Notes: a model not told the origin generated them from the sequence alone. Counted from the stretch's first letter, positions 24,016-31,925 are shown. The stretch: DNA of 32,158 nucleotides from HGM04593 sp045588345 (GCA_045588345.1 JAZNDZ010000029.1:1-32158); one strand, 5' to 3'. A program made the numbers and translations.

Positions 24016-24627
24016 TCAGTAGTACCCCGACGTACCTTCTATAATCCCTGCAGTGCTGTAAGGATAGATATACCCGCTCATGGTCATTTGCCTGCTGCTG
24101 AAGTTCGGGTTTACGGTTGCGGTCGCCTGATTGGTATACGCTGTGAGAACTACGCTGACAGTTGCCGATATCTCAGCTCCCTGGATTGCAAAATTCATAT
24201 ATACGTTCCCCTCTTTATCCATTTTGAGTTCCTCACCATTGACCTGCCCCTCAAGGGTTATACCGCCCAAGCCGTTGGGGGAACTTATGTTGCTGTTTCC
24301 AAATGCAGTCTGCACGGTCCCTTCTCCATTGTTCACCGAAACAAAATTGGTACTCTCTGTCACAAAACGTGTAACTCCGTTGTCAAATGTTATATTAGAG
24401 GCCTCCAATGCCCATGAGCCGTTTCTCAAAGCATTGATTGCCTGCATGAATACAATGGAATCGTTATGTGCTTCCTGGCGCTCTTCCTGTGCGCGTTTCT
24501 TCAAGCGCTCGGCACGCCATGCGGCTTCTTTCTCCTTCCGTGTCATTTTCTTCTCCTGTGCCATGACGGATACCTGTGCTGTAAAGAACAGGGACAATAA
24601 AATGAGGATAACTCTTTTCTTTTCCAT
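24016..24627 (-). CDS. DUF4251 secreted protein
   Basis: This 203-residue protein has a signal peptide (about 1-23, ending SVMAQ), a highly charged helical stretch (about 24-55, KKMTRKEKEAAWRAERLKKR and more, likely coiled), and the DUF4251 domain (about 60-200) with WALEASNITFDNG, FVSVNNGEGTVQTAFG, GGITLEGQVNGEELKMDKEGNVYMNF and TATVNPNFSSRQMTMSGYIYP. The family is common in Bacteroidales and its function is unknown; the signal places it in the periplasm or at the surface. The domain ends normally at IIEGTSGYY and TGA, but the reading frame goes on for 70 proline-rich codons. It is convergent with yebC. I see no strong promoter in 24628-24900, a stretch that is very AT-rich. Confidence 0.85.
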   Translation of the reverse strand: MEKKRVILILLSLFFTAQVSVMAQEKKMTRKEKEAAWRAERLKKRAQEERQEAHNDSIVFMQAINALRNGSWALEASNITFDNGVTRFVTESTNFVSVNNGEGTVQTAFGNSNISSPNGLGGITLEGQVNGEELKMDKEGNVYMNFAIQGAEISATVSVVLTAYTNQATATVNPNFSSRQMTMSGYIYPYSTAGIIEGTSGYY

Positions 24628-24902
24628 AATGAAGATGTTTTGGTTCTGACCTTAAAACAAACATCTGCATTGATGTGGTGTGCATAAAAAGTATTTTTAA
24701 ACTACTTTTGGAACAGTTCTCACTATTTATGAAAATATAAGAAACGGCTTCTGAATTTCAAAAAAAATATTCTTGTTGAAACAGCATCGTTTGTTTCGCC
24801 GTTTTATATATTCGAAAGAGTCTGTTTCTTCCTTTTCTGCCCTATAAAAAACTTTGTAATATAAATTTAAACAACTTCTAATGTTTTTCTTTGCTTTTTT
24901 AC

Positions 24903-24934
24903 TTGCTTGATTTATTTAAAAATGCTTATCTTTA
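24903..24934 (+). promoter_or_regulatory. Candidate promoter of the GH43-like gene and nagB
   Basis: TTG at 24903-24905 and TATCTTTA at 24927-24934 are separated by 21 bases, near the Bacteroidetes consensus. If used, transcription starts near 24941, downstream of the first in-frame ATG (24922), and favours a TTG start at 24955. Confidence 0.5.
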
Positions 24935-25965
24935 CAAATAAATATGTTGTTGAGTTGAAAAGGAGTGCTTTTTTATATCTGTCCGTTATGCTGTCCGTTC
25001 TTGCATGCTGCAAGCAAGGGCAGAGTGGTGGTGATGCTACAACGGCTGCAGAATGGAAATTGGAGACTCAGGACGGCCTGCCGGTGCGCACAGTTGCTGT
25101 AGACACTTTTGAAATCTCCAACCCCTTTGTGCTGTATGAGCGCAAGTCCAATATGTATTACATGACTGGTGACGGAGGCAGCATGTGGGTAAGCGAGAAT
25201 CTGAGAGAGTGGACCGGTCCCTATAGTGTGCTGTTGACAGGAAAGGATGTCTGGTACAGCGGAAATTGTGCGATTACGGCTCCCGAGATTCACAAATACG
25301 ATGGATGTTACTATTATTTGGCTTCATTTGAAAAGGATACTCCGGAGAATGGATTGGTGCGTTCATGTGCATTGCTTGTGTCAGACAATATAACAGGGCC
25401 TTATGTACCTGTAGGTGGCGATAAACCGCTTTTGGCCACAGAGGATGCTGCCGGTCATCCGACTTTCTGTGTTGATGAGCAAGGCGATTGTTTCATAATC
25501 TACAGCGACTCGAATGTGCATAGTGGTGCCATAAAGATTATACTCCTTGCCAGTGATAAGCAGAGCCGGTTGGGTGAGGCTTATACAATGTTCGGCGAGA
25601 ACCCATTGCCTTTCGCAGATAAAGGTGAGCCGGTTTCAGTTGATGCTCCTTTCATGTTCATTACCGACGAAGGCAGTGCCGGAATGCTGTTTACTGCACA
25701 TCAAGGAGAAAAGAGCGCTGTTGCTGTTTCATATACGACAAATGAAATGGGGCATTGGCTAAATGGTCCATGGGTAGCGGAAGAAGCTTTTCTCTCTGGT
25801 GAAAATGTGGGAAGTGCATCGCTCTTTACCGATTATGACGGCACATTGGTAATGACTGTAAATAAAGATACCGTTTTGGCAGGCAGAAACGTAAAAGTTC
25901 CGGCATTTGTAAAAATGGATTCACAGTTCGAGAAATTGAAAAAAATTGGACAATACATTTTTTAA
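24922..25965 (+). CDS. GH43-like five-bladed beta-propeller lipoprotein, catalytic residues doubtful
   Basis: From the ATG at 24922 the protein has 347 residues. It begins with a lipoprotein signal (SAFLYLSVMLSVLAC, lipidated Cys29), so it is anchored in a membrane, and continues with a GH43/GH32-type propeller: ISNPFVLYERKSNMYYMTG, WVSENLREWTGPY, ITAPEIHKYDGCYYYLAS, ALLVSDNITGPYVPV, AGHPTFCVDEQGDCFIIYSD and VDAPFMFITDEG. In active GH43 enzymes the first blade carries a general-base Asp before Pro (DP) and a later Glu before GP; here these sites read Asn (SNPF) and Asp-Ala (VDAP), so it may be a binding protein rather than an enzyme. The start could instead be TTG at 24955, which is favoured by the promoter and keeps the lipobox. 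nagB follows after 11 bp, suggesting amino-sugar metabolism. Confidence 0.72.
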   Translation: MLIFTNKYVVELKRSAFLYLSVMLSVLACCKQGQSGGDATTAAEWKLETQDGLPVRTVAVDTFEISNPFVLYERKSNMYYMTGDGGSMWVSENLREWTGPYSVLLTGKDVWYSGNCAITAPEIHKYDGCYYYLASFEKDTPENGLVRSCALLVSDNITGPYVPVGGDKPLLATEDAAGHPTFCVDEQGDCFIIYSDSNVHSGAIKIILLASDKQSRLGEAYTMFGENPLPFADKGEPVSVDAPFMFITDEGSAGMLFTAHQGEKSAVAVSYTTNEMGHWLNGPWVAEEAFLSGENVGSASLFTDYDGTLVMTVNKDTVLAGRNVKVPAFVKMDSQFEKLKKIGQYIF

Positions 25966-25976
25966 TACTAACTATT

Positions 25977-26780
25977 ATGCGTTTAATTATTCAACCTAAC
26001 TATCAGCAGTTGTCATGCTGGGCTGCATCTTATGTGGCAAAGAAAATCAATGATTTCAAACCTACCGCAGAAAGACCTTTTGTTCTTGGCTTGCCTACAG
26101 GCGGTACTCCTCTTGGTACATACAAAGAGTTGATTAATCTTTACAACAAAGGCATTGTAAGTTTCCAGAATGTAGTTACATTCAACATGGACGAGTATGT
26201 AGGTCTTCCCGAGGAACACCCCGAGAGCTATCACTCTTTCATGTGGAACAACTTCTTCAGCCACGTTGACGTAAAGAAAGAGAATGTGAACATCCTCAAC
26301 GGCAATGCCGAGGACCTCATTGCCGAGTGCGCACGTTACGAGGAGAAAATCAAGTCTTACGGCGGTATCGACCTCTTCCTTGGCGGCATCGGTCCCGACG
26401 GTCACATTGCGTTCAACGAGCCGGGTTCTTCACTCGCTTCACGCACACGTATCAAGACCTTGACAACAGACACAATCATTGCAAACTCCCGTTTCTTTGA
26501 CAACGACATCAACAAGGTGCCAAAGACAGCTGTAACAGTGGGCGTAGGCACTGTAATGGATGCCAAGGAGGTACTTATCCTGGTAAACGGCCACAACAAG
26601 GCTCAGGCTCTTTACCACGCAGTTGAAGGCAGTGTAACACAGATGTGGACAATCAGTGTTCTGCAGATGCACCAGAGCGGTATCATCGTTTGCGACGATG
26701 CAGCAACAGCCGAACTCAAAGTCGGTACTGTAAACTACTTCAAAGATATCGAGCGCAACAATTTGGCTCCGGCATATTGA
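25977..26780 (+). CDS. nagB: Glucosamine-6-phosphate deaminase
   Basis: This 267-residue cytoplasmic enzyme converts glucosamine-6-phosphate to fructose-6-phosphate and ammonia. The substrate loop LGLPTGGTPLGTY (37-49), the catalytic Asp72 in FNMDEYVGL, and the GGIGPDGHIAFNEPGSS block with Asp141, His143 and Glu148 are all present, as is a TVGVGTVMDAKEV segment of the allosteric/active-site lid. Length matches the hexameric E. coli enzyme (266 residues). Its codon use is richer in C-ending codons than that of the gene before it, as expected for a well-expressed enzyme. It follows the GH43-like gene by 11 bp, so both likely use the promoter near 24903, and it ends at a TTCG-loop terminator (26792-26834). 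Confidence 0.96.
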   Translation: MRLIIQPNYQQLSCWAASYVAKKINDFKPTAERPFVLGLPTGGTPLGTYKELINLYNKGIVSFQNVVTFNMDEYVGLPEEHPESYHSFMWNNFFSHVDVKKENVNILNGNAEDLIAECARYEEKIKSYGGIDLFLGGIGPDGHIAFNEPGSSLASRTRIKTLTTDTIIANSRFFDNDINKVPKTAVTVGVGTVMDAKEVLILVNGHNKAQALYHAVEGSVTQMWTISVLQMHQSGIIVCDDAATAELKVGTVNYFKDIERNNLAPAY

Positions 26781-26791
26781 TTGACATTATA

Positions 26792-26834
26792 ATAGCACAA
26801 AAAAGGAACCTTCGGGTTCCTTTTTTTGTGCTAT
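26792..26834. terminator. Bidirectional terminator with TTCG tetraloop
   Basis: ATAGCACAAAAAAGGAACC, a TTCG loop, then GGTTCCTTTTTTTGTGCTAT: a nearly perfect stem (one extra T on the right). It ends one base before the glycosyltransferase stop codon (26835-26837), so it serves both nagB and the convergent operon. Confidence 0.93.
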
Positions 26835-27689
26835 TTACTCATGAGTAAGCCTATCTATCAATTTTGTGGTGAATTCAATCCACTCATTCTTGTACGGCTC
26901 AATCATGGTTGCTGTGGGCCGGCATCTTCTTATCTCATATATGCACTGCGAGTATGTTGCTGCAAATGGCAACAATTTAAGATAGGAGTTGTCGTGCATC
27001 TCAAAGAATGAGATTATGTCTTCGGCGCAAAGAGCACGGAACAGTGCGTATTTGAATGGCGTAGCCTGGTGAGTGAGGCTGTTGTTCTCCATGCGGTAGT
27101 TGTATCCGCAATTGTCTGTGTACACGACTTTATCGGCATAGTAGAGCATGGGGATAATTACAGGCGTATCCTCAATGAAACGCCGTGTGGAGTAGGGTAC
27201 CTTTTCGTGCAGTGTACGTCTTATAAGTTTGTTGTTCATGAACACCACCTTTTCGCCCCAGAATTCTGTAATTTTCTCTTTGCCTGAGACAATCCTGTTA
27301 CCGTAGGAAGATGTTTCTTTCAGCCCGTTATTGTGGACAACTGTTATTCCGCCGCTTACAATGTCTGCATCATGCTTTACAGCCTTGTTGTAAAGTTCTT
27401 CTATGAAATTCTTCTCCAGCCAGTCATCGCCGTCAAGCAACAGGATATAATCGCCCTTCGCGGCCTCAATTCCACGTTTGCGTGAGGCTCCTGCGCCTAT
27501 GTTTTGGCTGTTGTATATAGTTCTCAACTGAGGGTGCTCGATTTTTGATAGGATTCCCCTGGTGGTGTCGGTGGAACAGTCCTCAACAACAATGATTTCA
27601 CAATCCTTGTACGTTTGACTACATGCCGATTCCACAGCCTTTCCAATCCATTTCTCTACGTTGTACGCGGTAATTACTATGCTTATCAT
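26835..27689 (-). CDS. Family 2 glycosyltransferase (GT-A)
   Basis: This 284-residue protein has the classic GT2 N-terminus ISIVITAYNVEKWIGKAVESACSQTY, the nucleotide-binding EIIVVEDCSTD (Asp37 and neighbours), ASRKRGIEAAKGDYILLLDGDDW with the metal-binding DGD at 86-88, and FIEELYNKAVKHDADIVSGG. The rest (about 130-284) is a helical acceptor region without membrane segments. It would add a sugar from a nucleotide donor to a cell-surface glycan in the cytoplasm; sugar and acceptor cannot be told. It is the last of a three-gene minus-strand operon: two small unknown genes precede it with gaps of 10 and 7 bp. There is no polysaccharide locus around it, so it looks isolated. Confidence 0.88.
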   Translation of the reverse strand: MISIVITAYNVEKWIGKAVESACSQTYKDCEIIVVEDCSTDTTRGILSKIEHPQLRTIYNSQNIGAGASRKRGIEAAKGDYILLLDGDDWLEKNFIEELYNKAVKHDADIVSGGITVVHNNGLKETSSYGNRIVSGKEKITEFWGEKVVFMNNKLIRRTLHEKVPYSTRRFIEDTPVIIPMLYYADKVVYTDNCGYNYRMENNSLTHQATPFKYALFRALCAEDIISFFEMHDNSYLKLLPFAATYSQCIYEIRRCRPTATMIEPYKNEWIEFTTKLIDRLTHE

Positions 27690-27696
27690 TCTTACC

Positions 27697-27942
27697 CTAT
27701 TCGGTTTTGAAACCTAATGATTTGAGAAAATTAGTAAATTTGTCACCGTCGATAACAAATCCTATTGGGGTTATGCTCATTCCGGTTGCCGGCATGTCTG
27801 TTCTGCTGCATTTGGCTTCCCCTATGTTGACATAGATGGTATTCGCATTAGTGAGACCTGTGCCGAACTGAAGTCCTGTACCTATCTGTGGCACAATGTC
27901 GTGCGTCTCTTCTCCGATTCTTATTTTATTTATGGCTGACAT
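27697..27942 (-). CDS. Small hypothetical protein, 81 residues
   Basis: I do not recognise a family. The protein starts MSAINKIRIGEETHDIVPQ, has a middle rich in Gly, Thr and Asn (GTGLQFGTGLTNANTIYVNIG) and ends in GFVIDGDKFTNFLKSLGFKTE. There is no signal peptide or membrane segment. The style recalls small structural or tail-associated proteins of Bacteroidales phages, but I cannot support that further. Its tight packing (10 bp after the previous gene, 7 bp before the glycosyltransferase) and the ATG following an AT-rich stretch support it being real. Confidence 0.6.
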   Translation of the reverse strand: MSAINKIRIGEETHDIVPQIGTGLQFGTGLTNANTIYVNIGEAKCSRTDMPATGMSITPIGFVIDGDKFTNFLKSLGFKTE

Positions 27943-27952
27943 AATGTTGGTT

Positions 27953-28234
27953 TTATATTATACATAATGTGTAATTCCCTACGCTCAAGTTGTCTCCTTG
28001 AAGCAGTACTGTGTCGCTTAATGACTTTACGTTTTTTGCTGTATTTCCTTGCAACTTCAAGACTCCGTCATAGAGGTGTGCCGTTACCGTTACGCGGCTT
28101 TTGTAGCAGCCGGCCGCAATCTGTGCCGCAATCTGCGTTATATCCTCATGCCCGAACTGCTCGAAGAGTTCTACGATGAACTTCATAGCAGGAATTCCGC
28201 CCGAGGAACTGAAAATGATTTTTTTCTTTTTCAT
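27953..28234 (-). CDS. Small hypothetical protein, 93 residues
   Basis: No family is recognised. It begins MKKKKIIFSSSGGIPAMKF, with a basic start but no long hydrophobic run, followed by an amphipathic helix-like part (IVELFEQFGHEDITQIAAQIAAG) and a beta-rich end (VTVTAHLYDGVLKLQG, TVLLQGDNLSVGNYTLCII). It is the first gene of the minus-strand operon with the 81-residue protein and the glycosyltransferase. A TATATTTG -7 box lies about 12-19 bases upstream of its ATG, at 28246-28253, which leaves only a very short leader. Confidence 0.6.
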   Translation of the reverse strand: MKKKKIIFSSSGGIPAMKFIVELFEQFGHEDITQIAAQIAAGCYKSRVTVTAHLYDGVLKLQGNTAKNVKSLSDTVLLQGDNLSVGNYTLCII

Positions 28235-28245
28235 CTTTTTTGCTG

Positions 28246-28253
28246 CAAATATA
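28246..28253 (-). promoter_or_regulatory. Candidate -7 box for the small-gene/glycosyltransferase operon
   Basis: TATATTTG on the minus strand matches TAnnTTTG exactly. The -33 region is not clear. Transcription would start only a few bases before the ATG at 28234, giving a nearly leaderless message. Confidence 0.5.
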
Positions 28254-28358
28254 TTGCCGGCAACTCCTGCTAAGGTTGCTGAATTGACATAAAAGAGTAA
28301 TGTGGCTGCGAATGCAACATCTTTGAAATGTCACGTAAAGTAAAAAGCGGTCAATAAT

Positions 28359-28389
28359 TTTGTATTGCACTGAACTTTGCTTAATTTTG
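28359..28389 (+). promoter_or_regulatory. Promoter of the S37 peptidase operon
   Basis: TTTG at 28359-28362 and TAATTTTG at 28382-28389 are separated by 19 bases, a full match to the Bacteroidetes -33/-7 consensus. A second TAATTTTG at 28355-28362 overlaps the -33 element. The leader would be about 50 bases. Confidence 0.75.
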
Positions 28390-28445
28390 TAAATTATTAT
28401 GCAATAATTTTATAGATTATTGTAAATAGTTGAATTATAATAAAA

Positions 28446-29756
28446 ATGATGTATATGACTAAAAGATTTTCCTTTTTGCTTTCTTTCCTGTTTGTTGCAT
28501 TTGCAGCAATTGCACAGCAGAATGAGATTGAAAAAATGCTTAAAGGCATTGAGTTTGTTAAGAGTTTCGAGAAGTTGGAAAAGGCCGACACTACCCGTCA
28601 GTATTACCTGATGAAGTTTACCCAGTTGCTTGACACAGACAACCCGGCTGCGGGCTCATTCGAGCAGCGTGTAATGTTAGGGCACAGAGGTTACGACCGT
28701 CCTGTGGTACTCGTAACCGAAGGGTATGGTGCTGACTATGCTTTCAATAGTCCGCGCTACATGGAAGAACTTACAAAAATCATGGATGCCAATATCATCT
28801 TTGTAGAGCACCGTTACTTCCTTGAATCAACACCACAGCCATGCAATTGGGATTATCTTACCATTGAGAACTCAATGGACGACTATCACAGGATAATTAC
28901 CAGTTTTAAACCTTTCTATGGCCGCAAATGGGCATCTACCGGTATCAGCAAAGGCGGTTCCACATCTATTTTCCTGCGTGCCTACTATCCCGAAGACCTT
29001 GATGTTTCAGTTCCGTACGTAGGTCCGTTGAGTTGTGCTGTTGAGGATGGCCGTCACGAGTCTTTCCTTGAACAGGTATCGACAAAGGCTAACCGTGATG
29101 CCATACGCGATTTTCAAAGAGAACTCTTTGAGCGCAAGGAGCGTCTGTTGCCCATGTTCGATGAGTACTGTCTGAGCAAAGACCTCACATTCCGTGTACC
29201 TACATCTACGATATATGACCTTCTGGTGCTTGAATACCAGTTCTCAATGTGGCAATGGGGTACTCCTGTCAGCACCATTCCTGCTCTTGATTCCGATGAC
29301 AAGACCATACTCGATTACTTTATTAAGATGTGTGGTCCGGACTATTTTGCTGCACAGAACAGCATAGAGTCTTTCTTTGTCCAGGCGGTCAAAGATTTCG
29401 GTTATTACGGTTATAACATAGAACCCTTCCGCAAGTATGTTAATGAGAAGGAAATCGAGGGTTATCTGAAACGAGTGCTTCTTCCTGAGGAGTTTGCCGA
29501 TGTTGAGTTCGATGACAGCAACTACCGTTTTGTTACAGACTTCTACACCGAGAATGACCCTGAGATGATTCTTGTATATGGCGAGGTTGATCCTTGGACA
29601 GCAAGCGGCATAACATGGTTGCGCGACCGCAATAAGGAGAACATAAAGGTATTCATACAGCCAGGCGGCAGCCACAGAGCGCGTATCCTTAACATGCCCG
29701 AGGATATGAAGAACCAAATCCTTGAACAACTCAACAAGTGGATGGAGTATAAGTAA
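28446..29756 (+). CDS. Secreted S37 (PS-10-like) tripeptidyl aminopeptidase family serine protease
   Basis: This 436-residue protein has a signal peptide (about 1-24, ending AIAQQ) and an alpha/beta-hydrolase-type serine peptidase core: RPVVLVTEGYGADYAF, FVEHRYFLESTPQPCNWDYLT, the nucleophile motif ASTGISKGGSTSIF (Ser168), then VYGEVDPWTA carrying the likely catalytic Asp and QPGGSHRAR with the catalytic His near the C-terminus. S37/S28-type enzymes cut peptides from the N-terminus, frequently at proline-containing sites; here it would act in the periplasm or outside. Start may be the first ATG (28446) or one of the next in-frame ATG codons at 28449 and 28455. Its stop codon overlaps the ATG of the next gene (TAATG), so the ABC ATPase is translationally coupled. 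Confidence 0.87.
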   Translation: MMYMTKRFSFLLSFLFVAFAAIAQQNEIEKMLKGIEFVKSFEKLEKADTTRQYYLMKFTQLLDTDNPAAGSFEQRVMLGHRGYDRPVVLVTEGYGADYAFNSPRYMEELTKIMDANIIFVEHRYFLESTPQPCNWDYLTIENSMDDYHRIITSFKPFYGRKWASTGISKGGSTSIFLRAYYPEDLDVSVPYVGPLSCAVEDGRHESFLEQVSTKANRDAIRDFQRELFERKERLLPMFDEYCLSKDLTFRVPTSTIYDLLVLEYQFSMWQWGTPVSTIPALDSDDKTILDYFIKMCGPDYFAAQNSIESFFVQAVKDFGYYGYNIEPFRKYVNEKEIEGYLKRVLLPEEFADVEFDDSNYRFVTDFYTENDPEMILVYGEVDPWTASGITWLRDRNKENIKVFIQPGGSHRARILNMPEDMKNQILEQLNKWMEYK

Positions 29757-30535
29757 TGAGTGGTGTCGCGCTTGAGATAGTAGGACTGTCAATAGGCTAT
29801 ACGTCAAAAAGGCGCTCCAAAGTCGTTGCAAGCGGTATTGATGCAACACTGGCTAAAGGTGAACTTGTGGCGCTTTTGGGCAGGAACGGTTCCGGCAAGT
29901 CCACTCTGTTGCGCACACTTGCAGCATATAACCGAGCGCTTGGAGGCAGTGTCAGGTATAATGGTGAAGATATAATTTCACTCACAATAGAAGAACTTGC
30001 AAAAAAAATGTCAGTGGTGCTCACTGGCGCTGTTTCTGTTGCCAATATGAGTGTGAGGGAACTTGTATCATTGGGTCGTGCGCCTTATACAGGTTATCTT
30101 GGTGTGCTCAATGCGCAAGATGAGCAGGTGGTAAAGCGGGCCATGGAGATTATGGGTGTAGCAGAACTTGCCGGGCGTGATATATATACCTTGAGTGATG
30201 GCGAAAAGCAGAAATGTATGATAGCCAAGGCACTTGCGCAGCAGACCCCGATTATAATGCTTGATGAACCTACGGCCTATCTTGACTATCCGAGCAAGGT
30301 CGGGCTTATGCAGATGCTTAAAAAAGTGGCGGCAACCGAAGGCAAGGCAGTGATAGTTTCCACTCATGACCTGGATATAGCTTTGCGCATTTCCGATAAG
30401 ATATGGCTTATGAATGACGGCAGACTTATTTCCGGCACCGTTGCAGAACTTTCCAGCAATGGAGATTTAGGTTCATTTATCAATGATGACGGGGTGTTTT
30501 ACAACGAAAAGGAAAATAGGATAGAAATAAAATAG
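29756..30535 (+). CDS. FecE-like ABC transporter ATP-binding protein (iron chelate/cobalamin type)
   Basis: This 259-residue cytoplasmic ATPase has Walker A GRNGSGKST (42-50), a Q-loop region VVLTGAVSV, the signature written LSDGEKQK rather than LSGGQ, Walker B IIMLDEPTAYLD and the switch His in STHD. The variant signature and the SVRELVSLGRAPYTG segment are typical of FecE/BtuD-type importers for siderophore, heme or vitamin B12. No permease or binding protein gene is in this window, so its partners are elsewhere or shared. In many Bacteroidetes this ATPase follows the permease gene; here it follows a peptidase gene with a 1-base overlap. It is followed by the PatB-like gene after 6 bp. Confidence 0.9.
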   Translation: MSGVALEIVGLSIGYTSKRRSKVVASGIDATLAKGELVALLGRNGSGKSTLLRTLAAYNRALGGSVRYNGEDIISLTIEELAKKMSVVLTGAVSVANMSVRELVSLGRAPYTGYLGVLNAQDEQVVKRAMEIMGVAELAGRDIYTLSDGEKQKCMIAKALAQQTPIIMLDEPTAYLDYPSKVGLMQMLKKVAATEGKAVIVSTHDLDIALRISDKIWLMNDGRLISGTVAELSSNGDLGSFINDDGVFYNEKENRIEIK

Positions 30536-30541
30536 ATACAG

Positions 30542-31714
30542 ATGAAGTACGATTTTGACGAAATTGTTCCGCGCAAGCACACGGACTGTTTGAAGTATGA
30601 CAATGTGAAAGAGATGTTCGGTACAGAAGAGATTCTCCCGATGTGGATTGCCGACATGGACTTCAGGACTCCAGCTTTTATAGTTGATGCTATACGCAAG
30701 CGCCTCAATCACGAGGTTCTCGGCTACACCTATTGCTGCAGCCGATGGAAACCTGCTATTCAGAGTTGGGTGTCTCGCCATTACGGTTGGGACGTACAGC
30801 CCGACGAGATTGGGTTTGTTGGCGGTATTGTACCTGCAATATCTTTTGCCTTGCAGTGTTTTACTAAGGCCGGTGACAAGGTTCTGATACAGCCGCCTGT
30901 ATATCACCCTTATCATCATGTTACGCATGATCTTGAACGTACATTGGTAACAAGTCCTCTTAAACTTGTCGGTGGACAACTGCAAGTCGATTTTGCCGAT
31001 TTTGAGGAGAAAATCAAGGGCTGCAAAGTTTTCTTGTTGTGTAATCCGCACAACCCCTGCGGTCGTGTGTGGACAAAAGAGGAACTGCAGAGAATGTGCG
31101 ACATCTGCGTGAAGAACAATGTGCTTGTCATAAGTGACGAGATACATTGTGACATGGCCCTGAAAGGTTTTAAGCACACACCTTTTGCAACAGTGAGTGA
31201 GGATGCCAAGAACAATTGCATTACATTCATGGCAGCCAGCAAGACATTCAATATAGCCGGTCTTAAAAGTTCATATCACATAATACAGAATGAGGCTATA
31301 CGTACGCAGTATCAAGAGTTCCTTCGCAAGAGCGAACTTGACACAGCTCACGTATTTGCAACCGGTCCGGTGGCTACGGCCTACAATGAAGGCGATGAGT
31401 GGCTTGAGCAGATGCTTGAGTATGTTGAGGCGAACATAGACTTCATGGAAGAGTTCTTGAAGACAAAGATGCCCAAAATGGGCATGATACGTCCGCAGGC
31501 ATCGTATCTTGTGTTCCTTGATGCGCGTGGTCTCGGGTTGCCGCACGACAGGCTTGTAGAGTTCTTTATCCGTGAGGCCAAGGTGGGAATGAATGACGGT
31601 GCAATGTTCGGCGAAGGCGGTTCGGGTTTTATGCGCATGAACCTCGGTTGTCCGCGTACAACGCTTGTTAAGGCGCTGGAACAGATAAAGGCTGCCTACG
31701 ACAAGATTTGCTGA
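30542..31714 (+). CDS. PatB/MalY-family PLP-dependent C-S lyase
   Basis: This 390-residue cytoplasmic enzyme belongs to fold-type I PLP enzymes of the MalY/PatB group, which cleave C-S bonds in cystathionine or cysteine conjugates. Family features are the N-terminal MKYDFDEIVPRKHTDCLKYD, LPMWIADMDFRTP, GYTYCCSRWKPAIQSW, CNPHNPCGRVW (binding loop), VISDEIHCDM (Asp199 for the PLP ring nitrogen) and AASKTFNIAGL with the Schiff-base Lys234. The C-terminal MRMNLGCPR carries the arginine for the substrate carboxylate. It is the last gene of the operon (6 bp after the ATPase) and ends just before a terminator. A role in cystathionine beta-lyase activity (methionine pathway) is likely but not proven by sequence alone. 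Confidence 0.92.
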   Translation: MKYDFDEIVPRKHTDCLKYDNVKEMFGTEEILPMWIADMDFRTPAFIVDAIRKRLNHEVLGYTYCCSRWKPAIQSWVSRHYGWDVQPDEIGFVGGIVPAISFALQCFTKAGDKVLIQPPVYHPYHHVTHDLERTLVTSPLKLVGGQLQVDFADFEEKIKGCKVFLLCNPHNPCGRVWTKEELQRMCDICVKNNVLVISDEIHCDMALKGFKHTPFATVSEDAKNNCITFMAASKTFNIAGLKSSYHIIQNEAIRTQYQEFLRKSELDTAHVFATGPVATAYNEGDEWLEQMLEYVEANIDFMEEFLKTKMPKMGMIRPQASYLVFLDARGLGLPHDRLVEFFIREAKVGMNDGAMFGEGGSGFMRMNLGCPRTTLVKALEQIKAAYDKIC

Positions 31715-31731
31715 TTCCAAAAGTGTAATAT

Positions 31732-31780
31732 AGAGTTCTCCTCCATTTTTCTTTAGGAAAAGCGCGAGGAGAACTCTTTT
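31732..31780 (+). terminator. Intrinsic terminator after the PatB-like gene
   Basis: AGAGTTCTCCTC (31732-31743) pairs with GAGGAGAACTCT (31766-31777), an inner TTTTC/GAAAA stem extends it, and T residues follow. It lies 17 bases after the stop codon. Confidence 0.9.
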
Positions 31781-31808
31781 ATACATATCTGTTGTGTGTA
31801 ATTTGTTG

Positions 31809-31828
31809 TTTTGGCTCAGTAGCCAAAA
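31809..31828. repeat. 8-bp hairpin containing the inverse of the repeat's end motif
   Basis: TTTTGGCT-CAGT-AGCCAAAA is a perfect hairpin. Its GGCTCAGTAG (31813-31822) is the exact reverse complement of CTACTGAGCC, which closes repeat copies 1 (222-231) and 2 (20329-20338). Between here and 31925 I see only AT-rich DNA with no gene. Confidence 0.6.
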
Positions 31829-31925
31829 GATGTGGTTTGATAAAAACTATAAAACAAAACTAAAGGTTTTCAAACTCGCTATTGCTCGACATTATATTCT
31901 TATGCATTTCTCAACCTTCGACTGT

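Noticed and set aside
23789..24022. A 77-residue Pro/Gly-rich + strand protein
   Set aside because: It begins within the palindromic terminator and mirrors the minus-strand proline-rich frame, which is continuous with a real gene.
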